Source of the DNA: Closterium sp. Naga37s-1
Lineage: Eukaryota > Streptophyta > Zygnematophyceae > Desmidiales > Closteriaceae
DNA: 64,000 nt
Assembly (NCBI GenBank): GCA_947471745.1
Contig: CANJKZ010000952.1
Span: 452,001-516,000, forward strand
Direction: 5' to 3'
Below are positions 18,230-29,072 of this stretch, piece by piece. Both the position numbers and the translations under genes were made by a program. Within the stretch, counting starts at the first letter, position 1. Each line of letters starts with the position of its first letter. The notes under the pieces are model-generated. The model did not search any database. It was not told the DNA's origin and worked only from the letters and a program-made list of their open reading frames with translations.

Positions 18230-21200
18230 TTGATCCCTTGGATCCGCGCTGCCCGTCTCCAGCTCAGCGAGAGGTTCCACTCGGACTTTCCTGTCCTGCG
18301 TCTGCACTCTGACAGAGGTGGAGAGTTTTCCTCCGACCTCTTGAGGGCCTACTGTCAGGGGCAGGGCATTGAGCAGTCGTTCACGCTTCCGACCTCTCCA
18401 CAGCAGAATGGGGTTGCTGAGCGCCGCATTGGCCTGGTCATGGAGGTCGCTCGTACCTCCTTGATCCATGCGGCTGCCCCCCACTTTCTGTGGCCGTTTG
18501 CGGTCCGATACGCTGCGCATCAGCTCAACCTCTGGCCCCGTGTCTCCGTTCCGGAGACATCGCCGACACTGCGTTGGACGGGAGAGGTTGGCGATGCGTC
18601 TCGTTTCCGGGTCTGGGGATCTCGAGCTTTTGTTCACGATACGTCCGCGGACAAGCTCTCCTCCCGCGCTGTTCCTTGTGTCTTCCTTGGCTTTGTCCCG
18701 GACGCGTCTGGTTGGCAGTTTTACCACGCCACCTCGCGCCGTGTCCTGCCTTCACAGGACGTCACGTTCGACGAGTCGGTCCCCTACTACTGCCTCTTCC
18801 CCTACCGCACTGCCCCGCTCCCCCCCCCGCCTCTCTTCCTCGCACCAGGTGCTGCTGTGGTAGACCCCCTCCCCCCTCAGGGTGCCGCTCCCTCAGGTGT
18901 GTCCCAGGTAGACCCGGTTGAGCCTGTCGAGGTAGCTGTCGACTCTCGTCCTACTAGGGGTGCTGAGCCTGAGCGTGCGGAGCCTGGGGGTGCGGAGCCT
19001 GGGGGTGCTGAGCCTGCGGGTACGGAGCCTAGGGGTGCGGAGCCTAGGGGTGCTGAGCCTGAGGGTGCTGAGCCTGAGAGTGCTACGTCTGAGGGTACTG
19101 AGCCTGGGGGTGCTGCGACTGACCGTGCGGCGCCTGGAGGCGCTCCCTCTTCACAGCAGCTGCGTGAGTGGTACTCACGGTACTGCAGCCTCAGGAGGGG
19201 CGCTTCTGGGGCTAGGGGTGCTGCTGGAGCTGGTGTTCGTGGTTCCCCGCCTAGGCGGGAGCCGCCCTCTCCCCAGCGGCTCCGAAAGTGGTACGCTCGG
19301 CGCTGCAGTCTCCGGAGTGGCGCTGCTGGTGCTTTGGACCCAGGAGCTGGAGCTGCTGCTGGTGCCGCGGACCCTGGAGTTGGAGCTACTGCTGGTGTTG
19401 AGGACCCTGGAGTTGGAGCTGCTGCTGGTGCTGAGGACCCTGGAGCTGGAGCCGCTGCTGGTGCTGCGGACCCTGGAGCTGGTGCTGCTGGCGCAAGAGC
19501 TGCTGGTGGTGCTGCTGGAGGTGCTACTGGTGCTGGAGCTGCTGGAGACGCTGCTGGTGCTGGAGGTGCTGGAGGTGCTGGTGCTGCTGGCGCAGGAGCT
19601 GCTGGTGGTGCTGCTGGAGGTGCTGCTGGTGCTGGAGCTGCTGGAGACGCTGCTGGTGCTGGAGGTGCTGCTGGTGCTGCTGGAGGTGCTGCAGGAGCTG
19701 CTGGAGGTGCTGCTGGTGCTGGAGCTACTGGAGGTACTGCTGGTGCTGGAGCTGCTGGAGCCGCTGGTTCTGGAGGTGCTCGTGCTGGAGGTCCTGGAGC
19801 TGCTGGGGTTGCTGGTGGTGCTGCGGGAGTTGTAGCTGGAGACCCTGGGGCTGAGGGTACTGGTGCTGTCTCTGCTTGTTCAGGAGGTGCTGAGCGGCCG
19901 CGGCCGTACTACGTTCCGCTCCTTCAGCAGGTTCTTGGCCTCCCGCCCTCTCCTGGTCCTACTCCTCCCCTACTGAGTCCACCGCCTGTCCAGTCGCAGT
20001 CACAGTTACAGCCAGCCTCTCCACTGCCTGGTCCTTCTCCTTACGCTGAGCCGACGGGAGGTTTTACGAAGCGTCGTGAGCCTGAGTCTCGTCCTCCGTC
20101 GCCTGAGTCTCGTCCAGAGTCGTCTGAGTCGCGTCCAGAGTCGCCTGTCCGCGCTGGTCGTCGTGCTCCGCGTCAGCGTCCTCCTCCTGTCCTTGGCACT
20201 CACTATATGACCCTGCGTCCTTCCACTGCTCCACAGCGTGTCCCTCTGCCGTCTCCTCCAGCGTCCTCTCTTCCTGCTCTTGCTGACCCGGAGTCTGACT
20301 CTCTTCGTGCTGCCAGTCCTACTGTCACGCGTCTCCTCGCCACTGTTGTCACTGACCCTTCCTTTGAGTCCTCTGCTGCGTCTGCTCTAGTCGCTGAGCT
20401 TGTTGACTTTGCTGCCGCCTGTCGTCTAGACTACGCCGCTAGCCTTGTTGCTGAGTCTGAGTCTGTCTGTCCTCCGTCCGTCGGGGGTGAGTGTGCTCTT
20501 TGCACGGACGTCCTTGAGGACAGACAGGAGGAGTTTGAGTGCTTTGCCGCTGCTTTAACTCATCTCGTGTCCATGCTGATTGCCCCTGAGGGAGACCCGG
20601 ATGCACCAGACATCCCGACCCCACGCTCTTACGCAGAGGCGATGGAGGGTCCCTACTCCTCTCAGTGGCAGACAGCCATGGACGCAGAGATGGCTTCCTG
20701 GAAGTCCACAGGCACCTACGTAGACGAGGTTCCCCCACCTGGGGCGAACATCGTCAGTGGCATGTGGATTTTCAGGGTGAAGCGGCTGCCGGGTTCTCCG
20801 CCTGTCTTCAAGGCGCGTTACGTTGCACGAGGCTTCAGTCAGCGACAGGGAGTTCACTTCTTCCAGACCTTCTCCCCTACCCCGAAGATGACCACTCTTC
20901 GGGTGCTGCTGCACGTCGCCGCTCAGCGTGACTACGAGCTTCACTCTCTTGACTTCAGCACTGCTTTCCTACAGGGCAGCCTGCACGAGGAGATTTGGCT
21001 GCGCCGCCCACCTGGATTCACTGGGTCGTTTCCTGCTGGTACCCAGTGGAGCCTCCGGCGGCCAGTCTACGGTCTCCGCCAGGCACCCCGTGAGTGGCAC
21101 GACACACTGAGGACTACTCTTGCTGCTCTTGGGTTTGCTCCTTCTACTGCTGACCCGTCGCTGTTTCTACGCACCGACACCACTCTGCCGCCGTTCTACG

Positions 21201-22192
21201 TTCTCGTGTACGTAGACGACTTGGTCTTTGCTACTGCTGACACTGAGGCACTCGCCCACGTGAAGTCGGAGCTGCAGAAGAGACACACGTGCACAGACCT
21301 GGGTGAACTGACAAGCTATCTCGGCTTGCGGATCACCCGGGACAGAGCACAACGCACCATCACCTTGACTCAGTCACACATGGTGCAGCAGGTCCTTCAG
21401 CGCTTCCGCTTCACGTACTCCTCGCCTCACCCCACTCCTCTGCCTACCGGTCACTCGCTCTCAGCTCTGCCTTCGGATGAGTCCGTAGAGCCGAGTGGCC
21501 CGTATCCAGAGCTTGTGGGCTGCCTCATGTACCTGATGACCTGCACTCGACCTGACCTGGCATACCCTCTTAGCATCCTAGCACGCTATGTCGCTCCTGG
21601 CCGTCATCGGAAGGAGCACATGGATGCAGCTAAGAGGGTGTTGCGCTACTTGTGCAGTATGTCAGGCATGGGGCTTGTGCTTGGAGGACGGGCTCGAGTT
21701 GTCCTCACTGGGCACTCAGACGCTTCTTGGGCTGACGACCAGGCTACGCAGCGGTCGTCTCAGGGTTACACCTTCAGCCTTGGCTCTGGTTCAGTTTCTT
21801 GGCGTTCTATACGCTCGTCTTCAGTTCTCAGCTCCAGTTGTGAGGCTGAGATCTACGCCACAGCCATGGCTGCACAGGAGTTACGCTGGCTCACCTACCT
21901 GCTGACCGACCTGGGAGAGCGGCCTCGTTCTCCTCCAGTGCTGTACGTTGACAACAAGGCCGCCATTGCCTTGTGTCAGGAGCACAGACTGGAGCACAGA
22001 ACGAAGCACATCGCTCTGCGCTACTTCCTTGCTCGAGAGCTGCAGCAGCGTGGTCAGCTTCGTCTTGCTTACGTGGCCACTCGGGCCAACACTGCTGATG
22101 TGTTCACCAAGGCGCTTCAGCCTTGTGATCATCAGCGTTTCTGTACTGTTCTAGGCCTTGTGCCTACTGTCCCTCACTTGCTCACTTCTTGA
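18230..22192 (+). CDS. Copia-C Pol remnant: integrase 3' half, linker, RT, RNase H
   Basis: An open frame of 1320 codons. There is no natural start: it begins at a deletion joint inside integrase (IPWIRAARLQLSERF). It keeps the second catalytic Asp (LHSDRGGEFSSDLL) and Glu (NGVAERRIG) but lacks the HHCC finger and first Asp, so integration would need another source. A Glu-Pro repeat (GAEP units) and a long Ala/Gly linker (19320-19830) come next. RT follows, with SGMWIFRVKRLPG, SLDFSTAFLQGSLHEEIW and VYVDDLVFATAD, then RNase H (DASWADDQATQRSSQGY, SCEAEIYATAMAAQE, DVFTKAL). RT and RNase H look intact. Confidence 0.85.
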   Translation: MIPWIRAARLQLSERFHSDFPVLRLHSDRGGEFSSDLLRAYCQGQGIEQSFTLPTSPQQNGVAERRIGLVMEVARTSLIHAAAPHFLWPFAVRYAAHQLNLWPRVSVPETSPTLRWTGEVGDASRFRVWGSRAFVHDTSADKLSSRAVPCVFLGFVPDASGWQFYHATSRRVLPSQDVTFDESVPYYCLFPYRTAPLPPPPLFLAPGAAVVDPLPPQGAAPSGVSQVDPVEPVEVAVDSRPTRGAEPERAEPGGAEPGGAEPAGTEPRGAEPRGAEPEGAEPESATSEGTEPGGAATDRAAPGGAPSSQQLREWYSRYCSLRRGASGARGAAGAGVRGSPPRREPPSPQRLRKWYARRCSLRSGAAGALDPGAGAAAGAADPGVGATAGVEDPGVGAAAGAEDPGAGAAAGAADPGAGAAGARAAGGAAGGATGAGAAGDAAGAGGAGGAGAAGAGAAGGAAGGAAGAGAAGDAAGAGGAAGAAGGAAGAAGGAAGAGATGGTAGAGAAGAAGSGGARAGGPGAAGVAGGAAGVVAGDPGAEGTGAVSACSGGAERPRPYYVPLLQQVLGLPPSPGPTPPLLSPPPVQSQSQLQPASPLPGPSPYAEPTGGFTKRREPESRPPSPESRPESSESRPESPVRAGRRAPRQRPPPVLGTHYMTLRPSTAPQRVPLPSPPASSLPALADPESDSLRAASPTVTRLLATVVTDPSFESSAASALVAELVDFAAACRLDYAASLVAESESVCPPSVGGECALCTDVLEDRQEEFECFAAALTHLVSMLIAPEGDPDAPDIPTPRSYAEAMEGPYSSQWQTAMDAEMASWKSTGTYVDEVPPPGANIVSGMWIFRVKRLPGSPPVFKARYVARGFSQRQGVHFFQTFSPTPKMTTLRVLLHVAAQRDYELHSLDFSTAFLQGSLHEEIWLRRPPGFTGSFPAGTQWSLRRPVYGLRQAPREWHDTLRTTLAALGFAPSTADPSLFLRTDTTLPPFYVLVYVDDLVFATADTEALAHVKSELQKRHTCTDLGELTSYLGLRITRDRAQRTITLTQSHMVQQVLQRFRFTYSSPHPTPLPTGHSLSALPSDESVEPSGPYPELVGCLMYLMTCTRPDLAYPLSILARYVAPGRHRKEHMDAAKRVLRYLCSMSGMGLVLGGRARVVLTGHSDASWADDQATQRSSQGYTFSLGSGSVSWRSIRSSSVLSSSCEAEIYATAMAAQELRWLTYLLTDLGERPRSPPVLYVDNKAAIALCQEHRLEHRTKHIALRYFLARELQQRGQLRLAYVATRANTADVFTKALQPCDHQRFCTVLGLVPTVPHLLTS

Positions 22193-22425
22193 CTCTGCTT
22201 GTACTGTGATCTCTATATATATACCTGCATGCTTACACTTGCTAGGTTGTGATCACTGTACTTCTTGTTATATTATCAAACTGCATGTGAACTGGTCTTG
22301 TGACCGCTTGCTTGTGCTCGGAATTTGTGTGGTATCCTTGAGATCCACCCTGAGCTTGTTTTGCTTTGCTTTGCTTTGACTGGTCTTGTGACCCCTTGCT
22401 CTCCCCCACTTCGCCTATGGGGGTG

Positions 22426-22561
22426 TGTCAAACATTACATATGTTACTGCTGTGTAGGCTACAGTGGGTTAGCCTTTAGGGGGTACATTACTCTAGGGTT
22501 TCCTACTTGTACTCCCAATCTTGTTAGTTCAATCATTCTCGTTCACTTCTAGATTCTAATA
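22426..22561 (+). repeat. Copia-C 3' LTR
   Basis: 136 bp, ends TTCTAATA (terminal CA changed to TA), preceded by CTATGGGGGTG and followed by GATCG. Confidence 0.94.
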
Positions 22562-22566
22562 GATCG

Positions 22567-25015
22567 TGCTGGTCAGACCTGCGGGACGATTGGTCACACC
22601 CAGTCCCGCTGCTTCGCCTGTCTGAGCGACGCCTGGCGTACCGAGTTTGGCGACGAGGCTGAGCTCCCCGACTGGGTGGAGCTGATTAGGCAGCGGGTGG
22701 ATATCTTTGCTCTTAACTATGATGCTATCCTCACTGCCATGTATGCATTGTCTACTAGTGCTGAGGGTGCTTGTTACCTGTGTGTCCCGCCTGACCCAGG
22801 TATAGAGTCTGCTGCTCTAGGTGCTGGTGAGGCTGCTGCTCTAGGTGCTAGTGAGTCTGCTGCTCCAGGTGCTGGTGAGTCTGCTCTCTCTGGTACTGCG
22901 CCTGCTGAGGTCTTGCACACCTTCACACTTGACTCAGGTGCATCCCGCTCCTTCTTTTGCGACAGCACCACACTCACGCCGCTCAGTCGGCCAGTTGCAG
23001 TCTCCCTGGCGGACCCCTCTGGGGGCCCCATCCTTGCGCACTCCTCCACGGTCCTGCCGTGTCCGGCGGTCCCGTCTGGCTCACTGTCGGGACTCCACCT
23101 CCCCTCGTTCTCTACGAACTTGGTGAGTGGAGCTGACCTCCAGGACCTGTGGGTTGACCAGTTCACCCCTGGAGGTCAGCGTGTGACCCACTGCACTTGC
23201 TCTCGGACGGGCCGCCACCTGGCCACGTTCACCCGTCGGCCTGGGTCGAGTCTGTACACACTGACTACTGCGTCTCCTCCGGTTACTGCGTCTGGTCAGG
23301 TAGCCGCGTCTGGTCAGGTGTTTGCTGCCGCGTCCAGGTCTAGTCCGGCGTCTGCCCCTTGCTCGTGTCGTCCTCTGTCACACGAGACTCTCCTTTGGCA
23401 CCACCGCCTTGGTCACCCCTCCCTGCCTCGTCTTCGAGGTATGGCCACCCGTACCCTTGTCTCTGGTCTCCCCCGGTCCCTCCCTCCCCTTCCTCCGGGG
23501 CCGGCCCCTACCTGTGTTCCTTGTGTTGAGGGCCGGCGGCGCGCCGCTCCTCACTCCTCCGAGTTCCCTCCGACAGAGGCTCCCCTGCAAACTCTCCACA
23601 TGGACGTGTGGGGCCCAGCCCGCGTCCGTGGACAGGGTCACGAGCGTTACTTCCTGCTGGTCGTTGACGACTACTCGCGTTACACCACAGTCTTCCCCTT
23701 GCGCCGCAAGGGTGAGGTCACTGAGGTGTTGATCGACTGGATCCGCAGTGCTCGTCGCCAGCTCAGCGAGATTTTCAGCTCGGACCTTCCTGTTTTGCGT
23801 CTGCACTCAGACAGAGGTGGTGAGTTTTCCTCCGACCTTCTGAGGGCCTTCTGTCGTGCGGAGGGCATCCGCCAGACGTTCACGCTTCCGGCCTCCCCAC
23901 AGCAAAATGGGATTGCTGAGTGCCGCATTGGCATGGTCATGGACGTCGCTCGTACGTCCATGATCCATGCGGCTGCTCCCCATTTTCTGTGGCCGTTCGC
24001 GGTTCAGTACGCTGCGCATCAGATCAACCTTCAGCCTCGTGTCTCCTTGCCGGAGACCACACCTACTCTGCGGTGGACGGGGAAGGTTGGCGATGCGTCT
24101 GTGTTCCGTGTCTGGGGATCTCGAGCTTTTGTCCGCGATTCTTCCGCGGACAAGCTGTCCTCCCGTGCAGTTCCCTGTGTCTTCCTTGGCTTCCCCCCTG
24201 ACGCGCCTGGGTGGCAGTTTTACCACCCCACCTCGCGTCGTGTTCTGTCCTCTCAGGACGTCACGTTTGACGAGTCGGTATATTACTACCGTCTCTTTCC
24301 CTACCGCACTGCCCCTCTCCCCCCCCCGCCGCTCTTCCTAGCACCAGGTGCTCTTCCGGTAGACCCCCTCCCCCCTCAGGGTCCTGCCCCCTCAGGTGTG
24401 TCCCAGGTAGACCCTGTCGAGCCTGTCGAGGTAGCTGTCGACTCTGGTACTGCTAGGGGTGCTGAGCCTGCGGGTGCGGGTGCGGAGCCTGGGGGTGCTG
24501 AGCCTGAGCGTGTGGAGCCTGGGGGTACTGAGCCTGGGGGTGCTGCGTCTGGGGGTGCTGAGCCTGAGCGTGCTGAGTCTGGAGGTCCTCCGGGAGTCTT
24601 GTCACGGCGGGAGTCCCTCTCTCCACAGCAGCTGCGAGAGTGGTACGCTCGGCGCTGTCGCCGTGTTGCTGGAGCTGCTGGAGTTGGAGCTGCTGGAGGT
24701 CCTGCTGGTGCTGGAGCTGCTGGGGGCGCTGTGCTCGCACTGGAGGTGCTGTTGCAACTGGAGTTGGAGCTGCTGGAGCCGCTAGTCCCGGAGGTGCTCG
24801 TACTGGAGGTACTGGAGCTGCTGGAGCTGGTGGTGCTACAGGAGTTGGTGCTGCTGGTGCTGGAGCTGGTGGTGCTGCGGGAGTTGGAGCTGCTGCTGCT
24901 GGAGGTGCTGCTGGTGCTAGAGTTGTTGCTGCTGGAGGTGCTGCTGGAGCTGGAGCTGCTGGAGGTGCTACAGCTGGTGGTGCTGCGTCTGGAGGTCCTC
25001 CGGGTGTCTTGTCAT
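22567..25015 (+). pseudogene. Copia-B gag end, protease and integrase
   Basis: The frame continues the finger (GQTCGTIGHTQSRC) and enters protease (FTLDSGASRSFFCDST). Integrase follows: LLWHHRLGHPSLPRL, CVPCVEG, then catalytic Asp in HMDVWGPARV, Asp in LHSDRGGEFSSDLL and Glu in QNGIAECRIG. GAEP-type repeats and an Ala/Gly linker end at a stop around 25015-25174. All three integrase catalytic residues are present. The frame break in the linker separates it from RT. Confidence 0.87.
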
Positions 25016-25320
25016 GACGGGAGTCCCTCTCTCCACAGCAGCTGCGAGAGTGGTACGCTCGGCGCTGTCGCCGTGTTGCTGGAGCTGCTGGAGGTCCTGC
25101 TGGTGCTGGAGCCGCTGGTCCCGGAGGTGCTCGTACTTGTGGTACTGGAGCTGCTGGAGCTGGTGGTGTTATAGGAGTTGGAGCTGCTGCTGCTGGAGGT
25201 GCTGCCTGTGCTGGAGCTAGTAGTGCTACGAGTGGTTGCTACTGGAGGTGCTGCTGGAGCTGGAGCTGCTGGAGGTGCTGCAGCTAGTGGTACTGCGGGA
25301 GTTGTAGCTGGAGACCCTAG
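24650..25320 (+). repeat. Ala/Gly-coding minisatellite in Copia-B linker
   Basis: GGTGCTGGAGCTGCT-type units code for Ala/Gly in the Pol frame and Leu/Glu/Val in another. A block including the GTACGCTCGGCGCTGTC segment is duplicated (about 24600-24700 and 25010-25100). A matching linker occurs at 19320-19830 in Copia-C and, on the minus strand, at 49020-49500 in Copia-F. Confidence 0.75.
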
Positions 25321-27667
25321 AGCTGAGGGTACTTGTGCTGTCTCTGCTGTTTCTGGAAGCGCTGCGCGGCCGCGGCCGTACTACGTTCCGCTCCTTCAGC
25401 AGGTTCTTGGCCTCCCGCCTTCTACTGGTCCTCCTCCTCCTCCCTTACTGAGTCCACCGCCTGTCCAGTCGCAGTTGCAGTTACAGCCAGCCTCTCCACT
25501 GCCTGGTCCTTCTCCTTACTCTGGACCGACTAGAGGTCTTACGGAGCGTCGTGAGCCTAAGTCTCGTCCTGTGTCGCCTGAGTCTCGTTATAAGTCACCT
25601 GTTCGCGCTGTCCGCACTGGTCGTCGTGTTCCGCGTCAGCGTCCTCCTCCTGTCCCCGGCACTCACTATATGACTCTGCGTCCTTCCACTGCTCCACTGC
25701 GTGTCCCTCTGCCGTCTCCTCCTGCGTCCTCTCTTCCTGACGGTCCGGACCCGGAGTCTGACTCCCTTCGTGCTGCTAGTCCTACTGTCACGCGTTTCCT
25801 GGCCACTGTTGTCACTGACCCTTCGTTTGAGTCCACTGCTGCGTCTGCTCTAGTTGCTGAGCTTGTTCACTTTGCTGCCGCCTGTCATCTAGACTACGCC
25901 GCTAGCCTTGTTGCTGAGTCTGAGTCTGTCTGTCCTCCGTCCGTCGGGGGTGAGTGTGCTCTTGGCACGGACGTCCTTGAGGACAGACAGGAGGAGTTTG
26001 AGTGCTTTGCCGCTGCTTTACCTCATCTCGTGTCCATGCTGTTTGCCCCTGAGGGAGACCCGGATGCATCAGACATCCTGACCCCGCGCTCTTACGTAGA
26101 GGTGATAGAGGGTCCCTACTCCTCTCAATGGCAGACAGCCATGGACGCAGAGATGGCTTCCTGGAAGTCCACAGGCACCTACGTCGACGAGGTTCCCCCA
26201 CGTGGGGCGAACATCGTCAGTGGCATGTGGATTTTCAGGGTGAAGCGGCTGCCGGGTTCTCCGCCTGTCTTCAAGGCGCGTTACATTGCACGAGGCTTCA
26301 GTCAGCGAGAGGGAGTTGACTTCTTCCAGACCTTCTCCCCTACCCCGAAGATGACCACTCTTCGGGTGCTGCTGCACGTCGCCGCTCAGCGTGACTACGA
26401 GCTTCACTCTCTTGACTTCAGCACTGCTTTCCTACAGGGCAGCCTGCACGAGGAGATCTGGCTGCGCCGCCCACCTGGCTTCACTGGGTCGTTTCGTGCT
26501 GGTACCCAGTGGAGCCTCCGGCGGCCAGTCTACGGTCTCTGCCAGGCACCCCGTGAGTGGCACGACACACTGAGGACGACTCTTGCTGCTCTTGGGTTTG
26601 CTCCTTCTACTGCTGACCCGTCGCTGTTTCTACGCACCGACACCACTCTGCCGCCGTTCTACGTTCTCGTGTACGTAGACGACCTGGTCTTTGCTACTGC
26701 TGACACTGAGGCACTCGCCCACGTGAAGTCGGAGCTGCAGAAGAGACACACGTGCACAGACCTGGGTGAGCTGACAAGCTATCTTGGCTTGCGGATCACC
26801 CGGGACAGAGCACAGCGCACCATTACCTTGACTCAGTCACACATGGTGCAGCAGGTCCTTCAGCGCTTCGGCTTCACGTACTCCTCGCCACAGTCCACTC
26901 CTCTGCCTACCGGTCACTCGCTCTCAGCTCCACCTTCGGACGAGTCCGTAGAGCCGAGTGGCCTGTATCCAGAGCTTGTGGGCTGCCTCATGTACCTGAT
27001 GACCTGCAATCGACCTGACCTTGCCTACCCTCTTAGCATTCTAGCACGCTATGTCGCTCCTGGCAGACACAGGAAGGAGCACATGGATGCAGCTAAGAGG
27101 GTGTTGCGCTACTTGTGCAGTACGTCGGGCATGGGGCTCGTGCTTGGAGGACGGGTTCGAGTTGTCCTCACTGGTCACGCAGACGCTTCCTGGGCTGACG
27201 ACTTGGCTACGCAGCGGTCGTCACAGGGTTACACCTTCAGTCTTGGCTCCGGGTCTATCTCTTAGCGGTCTACCCGCTCGTCTTCAGTTCTCAGCTCCAG
27301 TTGTGAGGCTGAGATCTACGCAGGGGCCATGGCTGCACAGGAGTTACGCTGGCTCACCTACCTGCTGACCGACCTGGGAGAGCCGCCTCGTTCTCCTCCA
27401 GTGCTGTACTTCGACAACAAGGCCATGATTGCCTTGTGTCAGGAGCACAGACTGGAGCACAGACTGGAGCACAGAACGAAGCACATCGCTCTGCGCTACT
27501 TCCTTGCTCGAGAGTTGCAGCAGCGTGGTCAGCTTCGTCTTGCTTACGTGGCCACTCGGGCCAACACTGCTGATGTCTTCACCAAGGCGCTTCAGCCTTG
27601 TGATCATCAGCATTTTTGTACTGTTCTAGGCATTCTGCCTACTGTGCCTCACTTGCTTACTTCTTGA
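25178..27667 (+). pseudogene. Copia-B reverse transcriptase and RNase H
   Basis: RT blocks match Copia-C closely: SGMWIFRVKRLPG, SLDFSTAFLQGSLHEEIW, VYVDDLVFATAD. RNase H starts with CNRPDLAYPLSILARYVAPG. A TAG at 27263-27265 stands where Copia-C has Trp (SVSWRS), and the frame then continues to the usual end PTVPHLLTS at 27667. A 12 bp repeat of EHRL is inserted near 27460. Confidence 0.87.
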
Positions 27668-27896
27668 CTCTGCTTGTACTGTGATCTCTATACCTATACC
27701 TGCATGCTTGCACTTGCTAGGTTGTGATCACTGTATTGCTTGTTTTCCTTTATATAACTCTGCATGTGAACCGGCCTTGTGGCCATTTGCTTGTGCTCAG
27801 ACTGCGTGGTGACGTCGTGATCCACCCTGAGCTTGCTTTGCCTTTCTTGACCGGTCTTGTGACCTCTTGTTCTCCCCCACTTTGCCTATGGGGGTG

Positions 27897-28029
27897 TGTC
27901 AAAGTTATATACTATATAGTCTGTGTAGGCTGTAGTGCGGTAGTTCATATAGGGTACAACACTTCTAGGTTTCCTACTTGTACCCAACTGCTTGCTTAAT
28001 GAATCATTCCTTCCTTCACTATTCTGACA
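27897..28029 (+). repeat. Copia-B 3' LTR
   Basis: 133 bp partner of 15305-15435, preceded by the G-rich run TATGGGGGTG and followed by the GCCAC duplicate. Confidence 0.93.
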
Positions 28030-28034
28030 GCCAC

Positions 28035-28866
28035 GTGCGTCGGACCTCATACTGTATCTCGTACTTGAGGCGCGCCACGTAGCGATCCAAACGCTCCGCA
28101 TCGCTCATGTCGTCTACTTGGTCCGCCAAGTTGCAGAATGTGCTGGTGTAGTCTTGGACCGAAGTCAGCTACTTCCAGGCACGTAGCTTCATGCGAGCAG
28201 AGTTCGAGGCGGATACGTGCTCGAATCTGGTTCGCAAGGCGGGGCCCCACTCCTTCCATGTGCGTTATCGTGGCCGCCCGAAAATCGAAGCTGCTCGTTG
28301 CGTGACAGGTGTCGAAGTCCCGTCGTTCGCACGTGCTATTCCAGCCGAAGTCCCCTCGTCTTGCAACATTCGTCGCCACCACTCCACCGCAGGTCCTCGT
28401 AACCGTGATACTGCGAAATTAATGCGGGTGGCATCGTCATTGATCATAGCAGAAACCGTGACAAACTTGTCACTTGGGTTAAACGGGGGCGGGTTTGTCG
28501 GCTTGATCTTGGCAGTTGTTGAAGCTGTCATTGCCACTGGGACTGTTGCCGCTGCTGCTGTCGTCGCCGGGGTTGTCGCTGCTGCACGTGCCGGTGCTGC
28601 GTGCGACTGTTGCGGTGACTGTTGCTATTGTGCCCGCCTCGCATCGTCCGCATCCATGGAGCCTTCCAATTTGCTCCAGACCCGCTCATCTGGCATGGAG
28701 CTGCTACTTGTGTCCTCGACGACAGGCGACTCCTGGCGCGCTTCACCACGCGCCTGGTGTAGTTCGGCGTTTTCCTTCCTCAGGCGCTCCATTTCCACGA
28801 TCATCGCCTGCATGTTGGCCTGCATCGTTCAAAAATCCTGCAGGAACGCGTCAAACTCTACCTGCT
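28035..28866 (-). pseudogene. Ty3 gag N-terminal part
   Basis: Read 28866 to 28035. It starts near MQQVEFDAFLQDF, has a coiled-coil-like segment (IVEMERLRKENAELHQARGE), a Gln/Ala/Thr-rich stretch, and the Gag core with LRGPAVEWWRRML, then NLADQVDDMSDAERLDRYVA. Stops include a TGA after LQDF, a TAG in the Gln run and a TAG at 28169-28171 (AWK-stop-LTSV). It continues at 15299 after Copia-B. Confidence 0.85.
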
Positions 28867-29072
28867 GCATGTTTCTCAGGCTTCGTCGGACGTGCAGGGG
28901 GTGATTAGCGATTTTTCGGACTTTGATGAAGGCGCGAACGCTATCGTAGTCGGAGTGAAATAAGCGTATCTATTTCACAGGCCGCTTTGCAGCCCACCAA
29001 GTCTATCGCACCCCTCCACTAAACTACCCTGGAAACGCGAGGGTAACCTAGGAAAGTAGCTCTGATACCAAG

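Larger units (their letters stand above)
16451..22561 (+). mobile_element. Copia-C, inserted in Copia-B
   Basis: 136 bp LTRs (16451-16586, 22426-22561) with a perfect GATCG duplicate (16446-16450, 22562-22566). PBS reads TGGTATCCGACGCC. Leader repeats, a zinc-finger gag remnant and a long ORF (18230-22192) follow. Gag core, protease and the first half of integrase are missing through at least two deletions, yet the RT-RNase H frame is open. The LTRs differ at three positions, fewer than in the host Copia-B, as nesting predicts. Confidence 0.94.
15305..28029 (+). mobile_element. Copia-B, inserted in Ty3 gag
   Basis: LTRs are 15305-15435 and 27897-28029, flanked by GCCGC (15300-15304) and GCCAC (28030-28034), a 5 bp target duplicate with one change. 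PBS is TGGTATCAGAGAAGG at 15436. Order: leader repeats, a gag remnant with only the zinc-finger end, protease, integrase, Ala/Gly linker, RT-RNase H, then CTATGGGGGTG before the 3' LTR as polypurine tract. Copia-C interrupts the zinc finger. The LTRs differ by about four substitutions and a 2 bp indel. The Gag core domain is absent, so it would need Gag from another element. Confidence 0.92.

Noticed and set aside
18960..19835. Leu/Glu/Val-rich ORF of 291 aa resembling a leucine zipper
   Set aside because: It is the shifted frame of the Glu-Pro and Ala/Gly linker of Copia-C Pol.
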